DNA from: Cystobacter fuscus DSM 2262
GTDB lineage: Bacteria > Myxococcota > Myxococcia > Myxococcales > Myxococcaceae
Direction of reading: 5' to 3'
NCBI RefSeq assembly: GCF_000335475.2
Contig: NZ_ANAH02000008.1
Span: 1-64,000 of the forward strand
Length of the DNA stretch: 64,000 nt
Shown here: positions 42,101 to 51,247 of the stretch, one piece after another
How positions within the stretch are numbered: position 1 is the stretch's first letter
Layout of the letters: each line of letters begins with the position of its first letter
The notes under the pieces: model-generated
Told to the model about the DNA's origin: nothing
Databases searched by the model: none
The model's input: the letters and a program-made list of their open reading frames with translations, nothing else
Made by a program: the position numbers and the translations under genes

Positions 42101-43899
42101 GCGCGGCGCAGCACGAACTCCACCTCGCCCGGCGTGGTGCCGTAGGGCTTGCCGGACAACGTGGTGGCGCGCACGCTCAGCACCGCCTCGCCGCCCTTCT
42201 TCACCACCGCCGCCGAGTAGCGCGCGCTGCCCAGCACCTCCACCTTGGACAGGAAGAAGGCGGAGCTCGCGTTGGCGAACGTCTTCTGGTCATCCCGCGC
42301 GCGCACCGTGAGGGTGTAGCGGTAGGGCAGGCGCTCCTCGCCCGGCTTGAGCGCGGGCACGGGAATTTCAATCACCGCGTTGCCCTCGGCGTCGAACGTC
42401 GCGGCGCTCGCCCACGGGTCCTCCTCCACCTCGCGCTGGGCCACCGTGGAGTACAGGCGCTCGGGCACGCTCAGCTTGCCCTCCATGGTGGAGGCGCTCC
42501 CGTACGTCACCGCGCTGCCCTGCCCGCCCAGGCCCGCGTCATCCACCCAGGCCGGCGCGTCCAGCAGCGTGCGGTAGAGGAACACCTCGTAGCGCGTCTC
42601 CGGAGGCACGGCCCCGTCATACCGGCGCGCCTGCACCGTGGCCTTGATGGACTGGCCCGGCACCACCGTCTCCGACTCCGGCCGCAGCTCCAGGTAGAAG
42701 GTGGGCTTCACGTAGTCCTGCACGCGCGCCTCGCCCTGGTGCGGCTGGCTGTCCAGCTCGGCCGTGACGCGCAGCACGCCGGTGCCCAGGTCCTCGGGCA
42801 CCTTCACGTTGCCGTTGAAGGCGCCGAACTCGTCCACCCGGGCCTGCGTCTTCACCTCGCGGCCCTCGGCCGACACGAGCTTCACCGCCACGTCGCGGCG
42901 GCGGGGCGTGAACAGGCGCGCGAGGTAGCTGTCCGGCTGGCGCACGAGCCCGCGGAAGCGCACCTCGTCCCCCGGCTTGTAGATGGGCCGGTCGCTGTAG
43001 ATGAACACGTCGGGCGCCACCGCGAGCGACGAGTAGAAGTCCGTGTCCACGAGCGCCGTGTCCCCGTCGGCCGTGGCGGTGGCGATGATGCGCGGCTCCT
43101 GCACGGGCAGCCGCACCTCGCCTTGCGCGTCCGTGGTGCCCGTGGGGCCCTTGCCGTTGGGCAGGTACACCTGCACCTGGGCGCCCACGCGGGGCCGCTG
43201 ATCCCTCCCCGCCACGCGCACCAGCACCTGGCCATCCGTCTGCTTGAGCTGCACGGTGAGATCCGTGACGACGAGCACCACCTGCCCCTCCACGCGGCCC
43301 TGGACGAGCTGGACCAGGTACGTGCCGGTCGGCAGGGGCGCGAGCGTCACGCGGCGCTCCTGGAAACCACTGTTGTAGAAGGAGGTGTCGAAGCCCGGCA
43401 CGCTGAACTCGGAATCCGTGCCGCCCAGGTCCAGGTTCAGCCACTGGCTGCGCACCGCGGTGAAGCCGGCGGGCACGCCCACGAGCTTGCGCGCGCCCTC
43501 GGCCACGCGGGCCAGCGACTGACCCGGAGGCGGAGGAGGCCGCGCGGGCAGACGAGGCGCCACCGCCTCGCGGAAGTCGTTGCCGAGCGCGTTGAGCAGG
43601 AAGGTGCCCGGGGAGCGCGTGGCATTGAGGCCGCGGCTGAGCGCGTTGCCCGGATTGGCGAGCGTGGGCGGCGTCTCGTACGCGCGGCGGATGTCGCCCT
43701 GCGCGCGGATGAAGGCCTGGAGGTTGTCGGGCTTGAGCACCCGCAGCTCCACGGGCCCCTTGCTCTCGAAGGCCACCTCCACGGCGACCGGCTCGTGGCT
43801 GCCGTAGGCCCGGGGCACGGTGATGTAGAGGGGCTTGGCCGCGGCCACCCCGGCGGACACCAGCGCGGCCAGGGCCGCGATGCGAGCGATGGACTTCAT
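39190..43899 (-). CDS. yfaS: Bacterial alpha-2-macroglobulin with thioester
   Basis: 1569 residues from ATG 43899 (GGGAGGG upstream). Signal peptide about 1-21 (VAAA-KPL), no lipobox. MG-type domains run through the first half (SDRPIYKPGDEVRFRGL at about 305-320 is the family hallmark). The thioester motif YGCLEQ has Cys1089 and Gln1092, so covalent trapping of proteases is possible. Macroglobulins guard the periplasm after outer-membrane damage. The start overlaps the DUF2138 gene stop by ATGA. Context (DUF2135, DUF1175, DUF2138, DUF2300) identifies the YfaS type rather than the YfhM type. Confidence 0.95.
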   Translation of the reverse strand: MKSIARIAALAALVSAGVAAAKPLYITVPRAYGSHEPVAVEVAFESKGPVELRVLKPDNLQAFIRAQGDIRRAYETPPTLANPGNALSRGLNATRSPGTFLLNALGNDFREAVAPRLPARPPPPPGQSLARVAEGARKLVGVPAGFTAVRSQWLNLDLGGTDSEFSVPGFDTSFYNSGFQERRVTLAPLPTGTYLVQLVQGRVEGQVVLVVTDLTVQLKQTDGQVLVRVAGRDQRPRVGAQVQVYLPNGKGPTGTTDAQGEVRLPVQEPRIIATATADGDTALVDTDFYSSLAVAPDVFIYSDRPIYKPGDEVRFRGLVRQPDSYLARLFTPRRRDVAVKLVSAEGREVKTQARVDEFGAFNGNVKVPEDLGTGVLRVTAELDSQPHQGEARVQDYVKPTFYLELRPESETVVPGQSIKATVQARRYDGAVPPETRYEVFLYRTLLDAPAWVDDAGLGGQGSAVTYGSASTMEGKLSVPERLYSTVAQREVEEDPWASAATFDAEGNAVIEIPVPALKPGEERLPYRYTLTVRARDDQKTFANASSAFFLSKVEVLGSARYSAAVVKKGGEAVLSVRATTLSGKPYGTTPGEVEFVLRRADGEEKSLGKRSFTTGPDGTAREKVPTPDAGAVLARVTVKDKGGETWTGEEQLLVIGAESEPVAQVPTLTLAALASTLSPGDTAQLVGLLPQGWGPNGTEGGPVWVTLTGAGVYGTKLLELKGRTLVYDFEVEKRFGSAVYASVAYPTAAGGWEERTVGFRIVPAERTLSVSLQPRRAEATPLTEQVLDIRVTNHEGVGVVSQVSVGVVDKAVYAIQSEFRPKVLDFFYPPGRDNVATFVSAEFQGYGYGEAIARKLSGLPDHAFASIKPPTRQAKDLERDTAFWSPSVVTDRDGRATVRFKLPSNQTLWVVTGVAADTSGRFGEGTAEFATRGGLALYAALPQFLRQGDEARASVRLSAGEKSPDSQQLNVRLVASGVLDAAEDQRKVQLAKGAEQVLPLQLKTKGAGMAQLAVEVTGGKEPLRDRHVLDVRPAVLEEPVKVSKWGGGELSLPAAASATVADVELVLQPSIVDAALANVRELLTYPYGCLEQLVSTTVPNVALYQTLKKAGALESLDTDSQGLLAEARSRAVQGTARILDMGVKGGGFTWFSGYNQADLPMTLIALDGLAYAVDAGLVDRNDPRITESLRWLEAQEGLPFEWDATRAWVLARMDGERQAARVRALVEAAPPGDLYPLAMAVLAAEKAGVMKEPALKGRIDALVAQSNEGFVTLAKLPAQSEAMWRYPLRRVGLTAILAHAASFGNLDVAKARRRLLEALSEPGLSTFDRSTALLHSLWLVERDAKEFRKLPPPEVKGTKSPVRFSPRGMGLVAVLEPGTRGVQVADFQGVASLRGTAATPLADVKPMAEGMSLTRAYYVLRESGKVRLEPGTSLNQGEVVYVELTLDARGENRNRSAYYVVEDAVPAGFVPLIEDKEYRAAPHELPLAPEALKRRSLSPQRATFFFEEPAWWSDSPRTVGYVMRAQFVGSFSAPPAVIEDMYVTSIRGRTGTDVLKVAPSQTDVGPGGG

Positions 43900-45512
43900 G
43901 AACCAAACCCTCCCGGCACCAGCCGGTTGCCATCCACCGTGCCGCGCAGGCCGATGTACGGAAGCGTTTCGAGATCCTTGCGCGCGGCCTCGATCTCCGC
44001 GGGCACCTTGAGCGCGGGCGGCTTCGCGCCTTCCCCGGAGGACAGCTGCGACGTGTAGCCGTCCACCATCAACCCGCCGAGCAGCGTGCCCGTGCGCACG
44101 CCGAAGGACACCGAGCCCTTCTCGCGCAGCCCCGCCACGACGGGGGCCGCCGCGTGCAGCAGGTTGGGCACCTGGCCCTCGCACGCCTTGCGCAGCCGCT
44201 CGAGCACGGCGGGGGAGGAAGCCAGCACGTGGTGGCCACACATCGTCTCGCGCTCCATCCGGTTGGGTCCGGAGAAGAGCGTGTCGAGCGCCACCGCGTC
44301 CTCGGGCCGGCCCCAGAGGAGGGCCACCTCGCTGGGCAGGCTCGCATCCCCTCGGGGCGTCCACACCAGCGCCACCTGACGCGTGCGCACCGCCATGTCC
44401 GCGCTCCCGCCCGACCAGAAGGCCTTGAGGCTCGGCGCGTCGAGCAGCTCGGGCAGCTTGAGCTGGAGCGCGAGCAGCACGGGCGTCTCCTCGGGGATGA
44501 GCTTGAGCAGCTCCTCGGACAGGGGGGCGCTGTCCAGCCGGGGATCATCCACCACGGGCCCGGTGATGCCCCGGCCCACCAGCCGATTGCCCTCGGCGGC
44601 GAACTGGAAGCGGATGCCCTGGGACACGCCCATCACGTGCGTGAGCAGCTGCGCCTCGCGGCCGAGCGCCTCGGGGGAGAAGCCCAGCTCCAGGTCCACC
44701 TCCTCGGGCGGCTCCAGGTCCAGGTGGGGCTCGCACAGGCCCTGCAGCACGACGGCCGGGCTCCGGCCGAACACCATCCGGTCATCCGTGCGCGCCGCCC
44801 ACAGGGACTGCTCGGCCACGAGCCAGCGTGTCAGCGTGAAGCCCTTGCCAGGCACCTCGCCCTGCCCTCCCGGACACGCGTCGGCGGTGAGGACGTCGCG
44901 GCGCACCGCTCCGGCCATGCCGTCGAAGGCGGCCATGACGGTGTTGCCCGGCTCGGGCACGAGGATGGCGGGCGTGCCGGTGCGGGTGTCACCGGAGAAC
45001 CACACCACGCGGAAGGGGGCCGAGAGGAGCTGTCCGGCGAGCAGGTCGAACACGGCGCCCTTGAAGCCCAGGCCGAGCTCCTCGCTCCGGGTGCCGAGCA
45101 TCGCGGCCCAGCCGCCCACGAAGCCTTGGCCGAGCGGCTTGCGCAACTGCTCCTGGAGCCACGCGTTGCCCGTGAGCGCCTCGCGCACCTCGCCCGGCGT
45201 GTAGACGTCCACCCAGAAGGCGGGGCGCACGACCTCGGAGGGCACGTCCATCTTCCGGGGTTTGTCGGGCGCCGGCGGCAGGGCCTGCAGCAGGCCCGTG
45301 CCACTCGGGGCGTCACCAGAGGACGAGGAGGCGCCGGGAGTGCCGGAGGAGGACGGAGAGGGGGCGCTGCCCCGGCCGAGGAAGAAGGCGGCGGCGAACA
45401 CACCCGCGAGCACGGCGACACCGGCGCCCACGAGCAGGGCGCGGGGAGGACCCTTGCGGCCCGGAGGCGAGGGGGGCGGCGGAGCGCCCGGCGGGGATGA
45501 GGGAGGGTTCAT
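43896..45512 (-). CDS. yfaA: YfaA-type DUF2138 membrane-anchored protein
   Basis: 538 residues from ATG 45512 (AAGGAG upstream), overlapping both neighbours by ATGA. A Pro-rich cytoplasmic N-terminus, one membrane span at about 26-46 (ALLVGAGVAVLAGVFAAAFFLG), a Ser/Gly linker and a ~440-residue periplasmic domain. Assigned to DUF2138 from its length, topology and position in the YfaPTASQ gene set; the domain itself was not confirmed by search. Biochemical role unknown; presumably assists the macroglobulin. Confidence 0.7.
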   Translation of the reverse strand: MNPPSSPPGAPPPPSPPGRKGPPRALLVGAGVAVLAGVFAAAFFLGRGSAPSPSSSGTPGASSSSGDAPSGTGLLQALPPAPDKPRKMDVPSEVVRPAFWVDVYTPGEVREALTGNAWLQEQLRKPLGQGFVGGWAAMLGTRSEELGLGFKGAVFDLLAGQLLSAPFRVVWFSGDTRTGTPAILVPEPGNTVMAAFDGMAGAVRRDVLTADACPGGQGEVPGKGFTLTRWLVAEQSLWAARTDDRMVFGRSPAVVLQGLCEPHLDLEPPEEVDLELGFSPEALGREAQLLTHVMGVSQGIRFQFAAEGNRLVGRGITGPVVDDPRLDSAPLSEELLKLIPEETPVLLALQLKLPELLDAPSLKAFWSGGSADMAVRTRQVALVWTPRGDASLPSEVALLWGRPEDAVALDTLFSGPNRMERETMCGHHVLASSPAVLERLRKACEGQVPNLLHAAAPVVAGLREKGSVSFGVRTGTLLGGLMVDGYTSQLSSGEGAKPPALKVPAEIEAARKDLETLPYIGLRGTVDGNRLVPGGFGS

Positions 45513-46081
45513 CGTGTCCACTCCTTGAAGCGGAAGAAGCCGAGGAAGGCGGTGTTCTGGGGCACCGGACGCCACTCCAGGGGCGCCTCGGTGACGAGCG
45601 ACTGGAGGACGCCGGTGCGCACCGCGGCGCCCGGTTCCCCCGGATGATAGACGACGCGCGTGGGGGCATGCGCCTTGTCCTCGGGGCGCACCACGAGCAT
45701 CAGGTGGAAGACGGGGCCCGCGTCGCGCTCCAGGCGGAAGGCCACCACGTCCCCGGTGCGCAGGGACTCGCGCGTGGCCTCGTCCCGGCCGAGCGGCACG
45801 AAGGACCGGGCGAGCAGCGTCTCGGCGTCCGCGAAGTCACCCGGCGCACCCCGGTCATCGCGCCACAGGGGCGTGGCGAGCCGCTCGGGGCGCCAGCGCC
45901 GGTAGGCGCTGCGGAAGACGAAGCGCACCAGGCCCGCGCAATCGCGCTGCGCCGGGTGCCAGGCGGGGTCCATCTGGCGCACCTGGGCGATCGCCACGCG
46001 AGCCACCTCGCGGCGCAGCGGGGCCTCGTCGGCGCTGGCGGGCGCAGCGTGGAGCGACAGGAGCAGGAGCAGGGAGAGCAT
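45509..46081 (-). CDS. yfaT: YfaT-type DUF1175 protein, NlpC/P60-like fold
   Basis: 190 residues with a signal peptide (about 1-17). Cys48 in RDCAGLVRFVFRSAY, TGDVVAFRL and His126 in GPVFHLMLV follow the Cys-His order of NlpC/P60 peptidases, so a peptidoglycan or peptide hydrolase activity is plausible. DUF1175 assignment is by motif and gene neighbourhood. The stop overlaps the DUF2138 start (ATGA), and it lies 15 bases behind the DUF2135 gene. Confidence 0.78.
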   Translation of the reverse strand: MLSLLLLLSLHAAPASADEAPLRREVARVAIAQVRQMDPAWHPAQRDCAGLVRFVFRSAYRRWRPERLATPLWRDDRGAPGDFADAETLLARSFVPLGRDEATRESLRTGDVVAFRLERDAGPVFHLMLVVRPEDKAHAPTRVVYHPGEPGAAVRTGVLQSLVTEAPLEWRPVPQNTAFLGFFRFKEWTR

Positions 46082-46096
46082 GGCGGGCCGGGGCCC

Positions 46097-47026
46097 TCAC
46101 TCGCCTTCGCCTTCGCCGCCGCCCTCATCCGAGCCGCCGCCCTGGGTGAGCGTCTTGACGGCGTCCTCCAGGTTGACGGGCCACGCGGGGGACTTGGGGA
46201 CCGGGCCCTGGCCGGGCACGTACACCTCGGCCTTGCCCTCGCCCAGCACGTTCACCCACGCGAGCACCCGCGTGGAGCCGGGCGTGGCGAGCGGGATGCG
46301 CACCATGCGGCGCACCTCCTGGGGCGTGCCCTCGTAGAGCGCCACGTTGAGCGTGGCCACGGTGTGGGCCTTGTCGCCGCTGGGCCAGTAGTTGGTGGCG
46401 ATGAGGTAGAGGCCCTGGGGCGGGGCCCGGTGCACGTAGAGGTAGGGGCCGTAGGCGGGATCGTCGAAGGACGACTCGCCCTGCTCGTTGAGAAAGAAGG
46501 TGCCTCCGCTGGGGCTCTCGGTGTTGGCCCAGTACACGTGCGCCATCTTGCGCAGATCCAACCGCGCGCCCTTGCCGTCCTTGCCCGGGGTGACGCTGTC
46601 CTGGGTGGGCTCGTAGATGTGCAGGTCCGTGTAGACGCCCTCGGTGTCGCTGGTGAGGATGGCCTTGAGGGGCACGGGGGGAATCTGCGCGTAGCTGGTG
46701 GCCTGGGCGCGCGTGGTGCCGCCCTGGTTGGTGGCCATCACCGTGACGACGTTCTTGCCGCTGGCGGCGGGGAACTTGCGCCGGAAGCGCCCCCCGAAGG
46801 TGCGCATCAGGTAGCGGTCGCCGTTGATGGAGAGCACCACCGGATCGATGGTGGTGTCACTCACCGTTCCCTCCACGAGCAGCATCCGGTCCACCGTCCA
46901 ACCGCCCGAGGGAGCGGTGAGGCGCACCGTGGGGGGCGTCTTGCCCTTTCCGATGGGGACGCCCTGCTGCCGCGGCGGCGCGGGCGGGGCCTGGGTGAGC
47001 AACACGGCCAGGAGGACGGACAGCAT
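46097..47026 (-). CDS. yfaP: YfaP-type DUF2135 secreted protein
   Basis: 309 residues with a short signal peptide. An immunoglobulin-like N-terminal part (VRLTAPSGGWTVDRMLLVEGTV) is followed by the DUF2135 region with LKAILTSDTEGVYTDLHIYEP, VYWANTESPSGGTFF and GPYLYVHRAPPQGLYLIATNYW. The C-terminus is Gly/Glu-rich. First of the five yfa-type genes; 30 bases downstream of the SET gene. Function unknown beyond co-occurrence with YfaS macroglobulins. Confidence 0.85.
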   Translation of the reverse strand: MLSVLLAVLLTQAPPAPPRQQGVPIGKGKTPPTVRLTAPSGGWTVDRMLLVEGTVSDTTIDPVVLSINGDRYLMRTFGGRFRRKFPAASGKNVVTVMATNQGGTTRAQATSYAQIPPVPLKAILTSDTEGVYTDLHIYEPTQDSVTPGKDGKGARLDLRKMAHVYWANTESPSGGTFFLNEQGESSFDDPAYGPYLYVHRAPPQGLYLIATNYWPSGDKAHTVATLNVALYEGTPQEVRRMVRIPLATPGSTRVLAWVNVLGEGKAEVYVPGQGPVPKSPAWPVNLEDAVKTLTQGGGSDEGGGEGEGE

Positions 47027-47056
47027 CGGGAGCTCGTGAGTGGAGGGGAAGGAGGG

Positions 47057-47452
47057 TCAGATCGGCTGGAACCCCAGTTCGCAATTGTAGTCGAACGTCA
47101 GCTCTTCTCCAGGGTCGATTCGCCTCAGGGCCTCCACCAGGAACGTGTTCGGCAGCGGGCCGTCCTTGAGTTTGACGTTGGGCCGGGCCGAGTGGTTGTA
47201 GAGCATGAGCAGCCCCCCCGCGATGGCGAACTCCCGGCCGGGCTCGTCGCTCCAGTACAGCAGGTAGCGATCGAACACCGTCCCACTCAGCGGCACGGGC
47301 AGGTCCTTCTTGGGGATGATGATCGCCGGCACCACTTCCACCGCCTCGCCCGGGGCGAAACCACGCAGCGCCACCACACCACGGCCCTTGCCCGGGATCT
47401 CCCGGAACCCCACGCTGCTGGTTTGAGGCACGACTTGCATACGCGAATCCAT
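47057..47452 (-). CDS. SET-domain protein
   Basis: 131 residues, little more than the SET core: GKGRGVVALRGFAPGEAVEVVP at the front, the NHSARPNV pseudoknot motif near 86-93 and GEELTFDYN near 114-122. SET proteins methylate lysines with SAM. The shortness and lack of pre/post-SET cysteines fit bacterial stand-alone forms. It lies 30 bases upstream of the yfa-type operon and may be cotranscribed with it; substrate unknown. Confidence 0.85.
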   Translation of the reverse strand: MDSRMQVVPQTSSVGFREIPGKGRGVVALRGFAPGEAVEVVPAIIIPKKDLPVPLSGTVFDRYLLYWSDEPGREFAIAGGLLMLYNHSARPNVKLKDGPLPNTFLVEALRRIDPGEELTFDYNCELGFQPI

Positions 47453-47533
47453 GGCTCCTGAAGGCGACGCGACAGGCGAGCAACGCCAACACCGCGCCCC
47501 ATGTACTTCAAGGCGGATTCTTTTGCTCGGGGC

Positions 47534-48445
47534 TCACGTCTCCTCGTCGTCCCCGGCCTCGTCCGCCTTCTTGCCACCCATCAGCGCGTCGATCTCCGCG
47601 TGCGCGGCGGCGGCCTGCTGCGCATCGAGCCGCTTCACCCCCTGCATCTGCTCGATGACCCAGTGGGCCCGCTTCTTGAGGGCCGGCGAGCCCGAGGCCG
47701 GCGAGCGCCGCCGGGGCGCGGGCAGCATGGACGCGAGCAGGGCGCCCTGCGCCGGGCTGAGCTCCGCGGCGGAGACCCCGAAGTGCTCCCGGGCTCCCGC
47801 CTCGATTCCGTACACCCCATTCCCCCACTCCACCACGTTCAGGTAGAGCGCGAGGATGCGGCGCTTGGGCAGCGCCTTCTCCAGCCGCCGCGTGAGCACC
47901 AGCTCCTTCGCCTTGCGCAAGAGGCTGCGGTCCGTGGACAGCCACAGGTTCTTGGCCAGCTGCTGGGTGATGGTGGAGGCCCCCCGCCCCAGCTTCCCCT
48001 GGCGGATCGCATCGTCCAGGGCGTTCTCCAACTCCTTGGTGTCCACACCTTCATGGAGGAAGAAGCTCGCGTCCTCGGAGAGCACCACCGCGGCGATGGC
48101 GTGCTTGGACACGTTGGACAGGCCCACCCAGGTCTGCCTGCGCCGGGGCTTCTGGTTGGCCGCGCGCGCCTCCTCGGCACGCTGCTCGATGAGGGCCGTC
48201 GTCTTCGGGTTCTGCTTGAGCAGCGGCTCGGCGTCTGGAAGGCGCGCGTATTCGTAGGACACGAACACCACGAGCCCCAGGAACAGCGCGCCCAGGATCC
48301 GGCCCGGCCACTTCAGGCCCCCGGAGGAGGCCGCCTTGGGCGCCTTGGAGGGCTTGGGTGTCTTGTTCCCAGGGGACGTCTTGCTCGTCTTCGTCCGGCC
48401 CGACGGGGGGCCCTGCTGCTTCACCTTCATGGTCCGGCTGCTCAT
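47534..48445 (-). CDS. mtgA: Monofunctional peptidoglycan glycosyltransferase (GT51)
   Basis: 303 residues from ATG 48445 (AGGGGA upstream). A basic cytoplasmic N-terminus (about 45 residues), one membrane span (about 48-64), then the GT51 domain: catalytic Glu124 in SEDASFFLHEGVD, GASTITQQLAKNLWLS (156-171) and RRILALYLNVVEWG. Polymerises lipid II into glycan strands. The tail is acidic. The gene lies next to the macroglobulin operon, matching the recurrent link between macroglobulins and wall-repair enzymes. Confidence 0.93.
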   Translation of the reverse strand: MSSRTMKVKQQGPPSGRTKTSKTSPGNKTPKPSKAPKAASSGGLKWPGRILGALFLGLVVFVSYEYARLPDAEPLLKQNPKTTALIEQRAEEARAANQKPRRRQTWVGLSNVSKHAIAAVVLSEDASFFLHEGVDTKELENALDDAIRQGKLGRGASTITQQLAKNLWLSTDRSLLRKAKELVLTRRLEKALPKRRILALYLNVVEWGNGVYGIEAGAREHFGVSAAELSPAQGALLASMLPAPRRRSPASGSPALKKRAHWVIEQMQGVKRLDAQQAAAAHAEIDALMGGKKADEAGDDEET

Positions 48446-48607
48446 GGGGGAGTCCCCTCTACCCCGAAGCCCCTCCGGAGGAAAATTCACCTCTGGCGTC
48501 TTCCCTCCGGCACGGATGGAGCACCCGGCTCAGGCCTCGGCTGCCCGCCCGCCCCCTCCCCGGATGCCTCCTGGCGGCCGATCTTCCCCACTCCACAGGA
48601 GGGAGTC

Positions 48608-48913
48608 ATGGGCATGGGCACGAGGTGGGTGGGGTGGCTGGCGGTGGGAGCGGCGGTGCTGGGAGGGGGCTGCGCCAGGAGCAGCACGGCCGTGGCGCCG
48701 CCGACGGCCCCGGAGACCCGGCCTCTGGAGGACGAGGCGAACAAGCGCTGCGACTACGAGGATCCGAACCGGTACTACGTCGCGCGGGATCCCGAGCGGT
48801 GCGCGGTCATCCGGTTCGTCTGTCCGAACCCGGAGGACACCGCGACCCCTCCCCGGGCGAACTACTTCAGCGATCGCTGCGGCTGTGGCTGTGAGGCCGC
48901 CCCCGCTCCCTAG
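48608..48913 (+). CDS. Small Cys-rich lipoprotein
   Basis: 101 residues, AGGAGGG just before the ATG. Leader ending LGGGC with lipidated Cys22. The mature part has cysteine pairs and ends FSDRCGCGCE. No known family. Its stop lies 7 bases before the convergent tail-anchored protein gene. Confidence 0.75.
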   Translation: MGMGTRWVGWLAVGAAVLGGGCARSSTAVAPPTAPETRPLEDEANKRCDYEDPNRYYVARDPERCAVIRFVCPNPEDTATPPRANYFSDRCGCGCEAAPAP

Positions 48914-48920
48914 CGGAGAC

Positions 48921-49202
48921 TCACGTCAACCAGAGCCACAGCGCCAGGGCCAGGAGCAGGACCGCCCCGAGGCCGCCCGCCAGGCCCACCATCCAGAGGG
49001 GACGGCGCTTGCGGATGATGGGCACGTACTCCGGCGTCCGGTCGACGCGGTCCAGCTTGACGCTCATGCGGCGCTGGACCGTCACGGGCAGGGTTCGGCC
49101 CAGATCTTCCGGACGCACGAGCTCCCCGTTGATGAGCAGACGGGGACGGCTGGCGGCGGACGGCTCGGAGGAGTCAGGGGGAGAGGAATCGGAGGCCGTC
49201 AT
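48921..49202 (-). CDS. Small tail-anchored membrane protein
   Basis: 93 residues from ATG 49202 (GAGGA upstream). Ser/Pro-rich N-terminus, a basic middle (RPRLLINGELVRPEDLGRTL, RRMSVKLDRVDRT) and one C-terminal span (WMVGLAGGLGAVLLLALALW) that ends the protein. The layout is that of a tail-anchored cytoplasmic domain. Function unknown. Confidence 0.7.
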   Translation of the reverse strand: MTASDSSPPDSSEPSAASRPRLLINGELVRPEDLGRTLPVTVQRRMSVKLDRVDRTPEYVPIIRKRRPLWMVGLAGGLGAVLLLALALWLWLT

Positions 49203-49311
49203 CGGATCCTCACTGTAACCCAGACGGCGTTCCCCCAAGTGCCCGTCTGCCCACGAGACAACAGAACAGGAAGAGCGGCGCGCGCCCCCTCCCGGCGCTA
49301 GACTCGGCGGC

Positions 49312-49971
<660 letters not shown>

Positions 49972-49981
49972 CGACCCGGGG

Positions 49982-51247
49982 CTACTCGCTGCGCATGGCC
50001 TCGACGGGATCCAACCTCGCGGCGCGAGCCGCGGGGTAGATGCCGAAGATGAGCCCCACGCCGGAGCTCATCCCCAGCGAGAGGAAGACGGCCCAGGCGG
50101 GCACCACGGTGTTGAAGCCCAGCACCCAGCGCACGAGGAAGGCCAGCCCGAAGCCCAACCCCACGCCGATGGCGCCGCCCAGGAGCGCCATCATCACCGC
50201 CTCGGTGGCGAACTGGCCGAGGATGCGCGCCTTGCGCGCGCCCAGCGCCTTGCGGATGCCGATCTCCTTGGTCCGCTCCGTCACCGACACCAGCATGATG
50301 TTGAGGATGCCGATGCCGCCCACCACGAGCGACAACAGGCACACGCCGAAGCTGGCGATGGTGATGACCTGGGAGAGGCTGTTGAAGGTCTGGGTCATCG
50401 ACTCGTTGGTGTGCAGCTCGAAGTCGTTGGGCTCGAGCGGGGCCACCTCGCGCCGGCGGCGCATCAGGTTGGACACCTCCTCCTGGGCCTTGGAGAGCAG
50501 CTCCGGCGTGGTGGCCTGCACCGACAGCTGCAGCGAGCCGCCCGCGCCATAGAGCAGCTTGTAGACGCGCAGGGGCACGAAGACCTCGTTGTCCATGCTC
50601 ACCATGCCCAGGAAGCTGCCGCGCCGCTGGGTGACGCCCACCACGGTGAAGGGCCGGCCCTTGATGCGCAGCTGCTGGCCGATGGGATTCATGCCCGGGT
50701 AGAGCGCGTCCACCACGTCCATGCCCACCACCACCACCTGGCGCCCATCCACCTCGTCCACCGGGCCGAAGAAGCGCCCCGAGGCGATGCTGATGCCGCT
50801 CGTCTCCAGGTACTCGGGGGTGGCGCCGGTGACGTCCACCGAGGGCCGCGTCTCCATGTTCGCCGTGGACAGCTTCTGCCCCCCCTCGCTGTCCGACGCG
50901 GACACCTGGAGCACCGAGGGACACGTCTCCAGGATGGCGCGCACGTCCTCGAGCGTCATGTTCTTGCGCATGGCGTACTTGCGCCAGTTCACCCGGCCGA
51001 AGCCCACCGGCCACTTGCTCACCTGGAAGGTGTTGGCGCCCAGCTGGGACAGGTCCTTGTTCACCTTGAGGCGCAGCCCCTCGATGAGCGCCATCATGGT
51101 GATGACCGTCATGACGCCGATGACGATGCCCAGCAGCGTGAGCAGCGAGCGCAGGGGGTTGCCCAGGAAGGTGCCCACGGCGAGCCGCAGGTTGTCGGTG
51201 GCCGCGAGCCAGGAGGCGCGGAAGCGTCGGAGCATGGGGAGACTCAT
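49982..51247 (-). CDS. MacB-type ABC transporter permease 2
   Basis: 421 residues from ATG 51247, overlapping the upstream stop by ATGA. A first membrane span at about 30-50 ([18 protein letters not shown]), a periplasmic MacB-PCD domain (about 55-270), then FtsX-type spans ([33 protein letters not shown]). No ATPase domain is fused. Works with a second permease, an ATPase, a MacA-like adaptor and TolC to drive substrate out of the periplasm. Confidence 0.92.
   Translation of the reverse strand: MSLPMLRRFRASWLAATDNLRLAVGTFLGNPLRSLLTLLGIVIGVMTVITMMALIEGLRLKVNKDLSQLGANTFQVSKWPVGFGRVNWRKYAMRKNMTLEDVRAILETCPSVLQVSASDSEGGQKLSTANMETRPSVDVTGATPEYLETSGISIASGRFFGPVDEVDGRQVVVVGMDVVDALYPGMNPIGQQLRIKGRPFTVVGVTQRRGSFLGMVSMDNEVFVPLRVYKLLYGAGGSLQLSVQATTPELLSKAQEEVSNLMRRRREVAPLEPNDFELHTNESMTQTFNSLSQVITIASFGVCLLSLVVGGIGILNIMLVSVTERTKEIGIRKALGARKARILGQFATEAVMMALLGGAIGVGLGFGLAFLVRWVLGFNTVVPAWAVFLSLGMSSGVGLIFGIYPAARAARLDPVEAMRSE

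Noticed and set aside
39076-44058. Very long open frame on the plus strand across the macroglobulin gene
   Set aside because: It is His/Arg/Pro-rich and low in complexity, as antisense frames of high-GC genes are. The minus-strand frame has a signal peptide, the family hallmark and the thioester motif.
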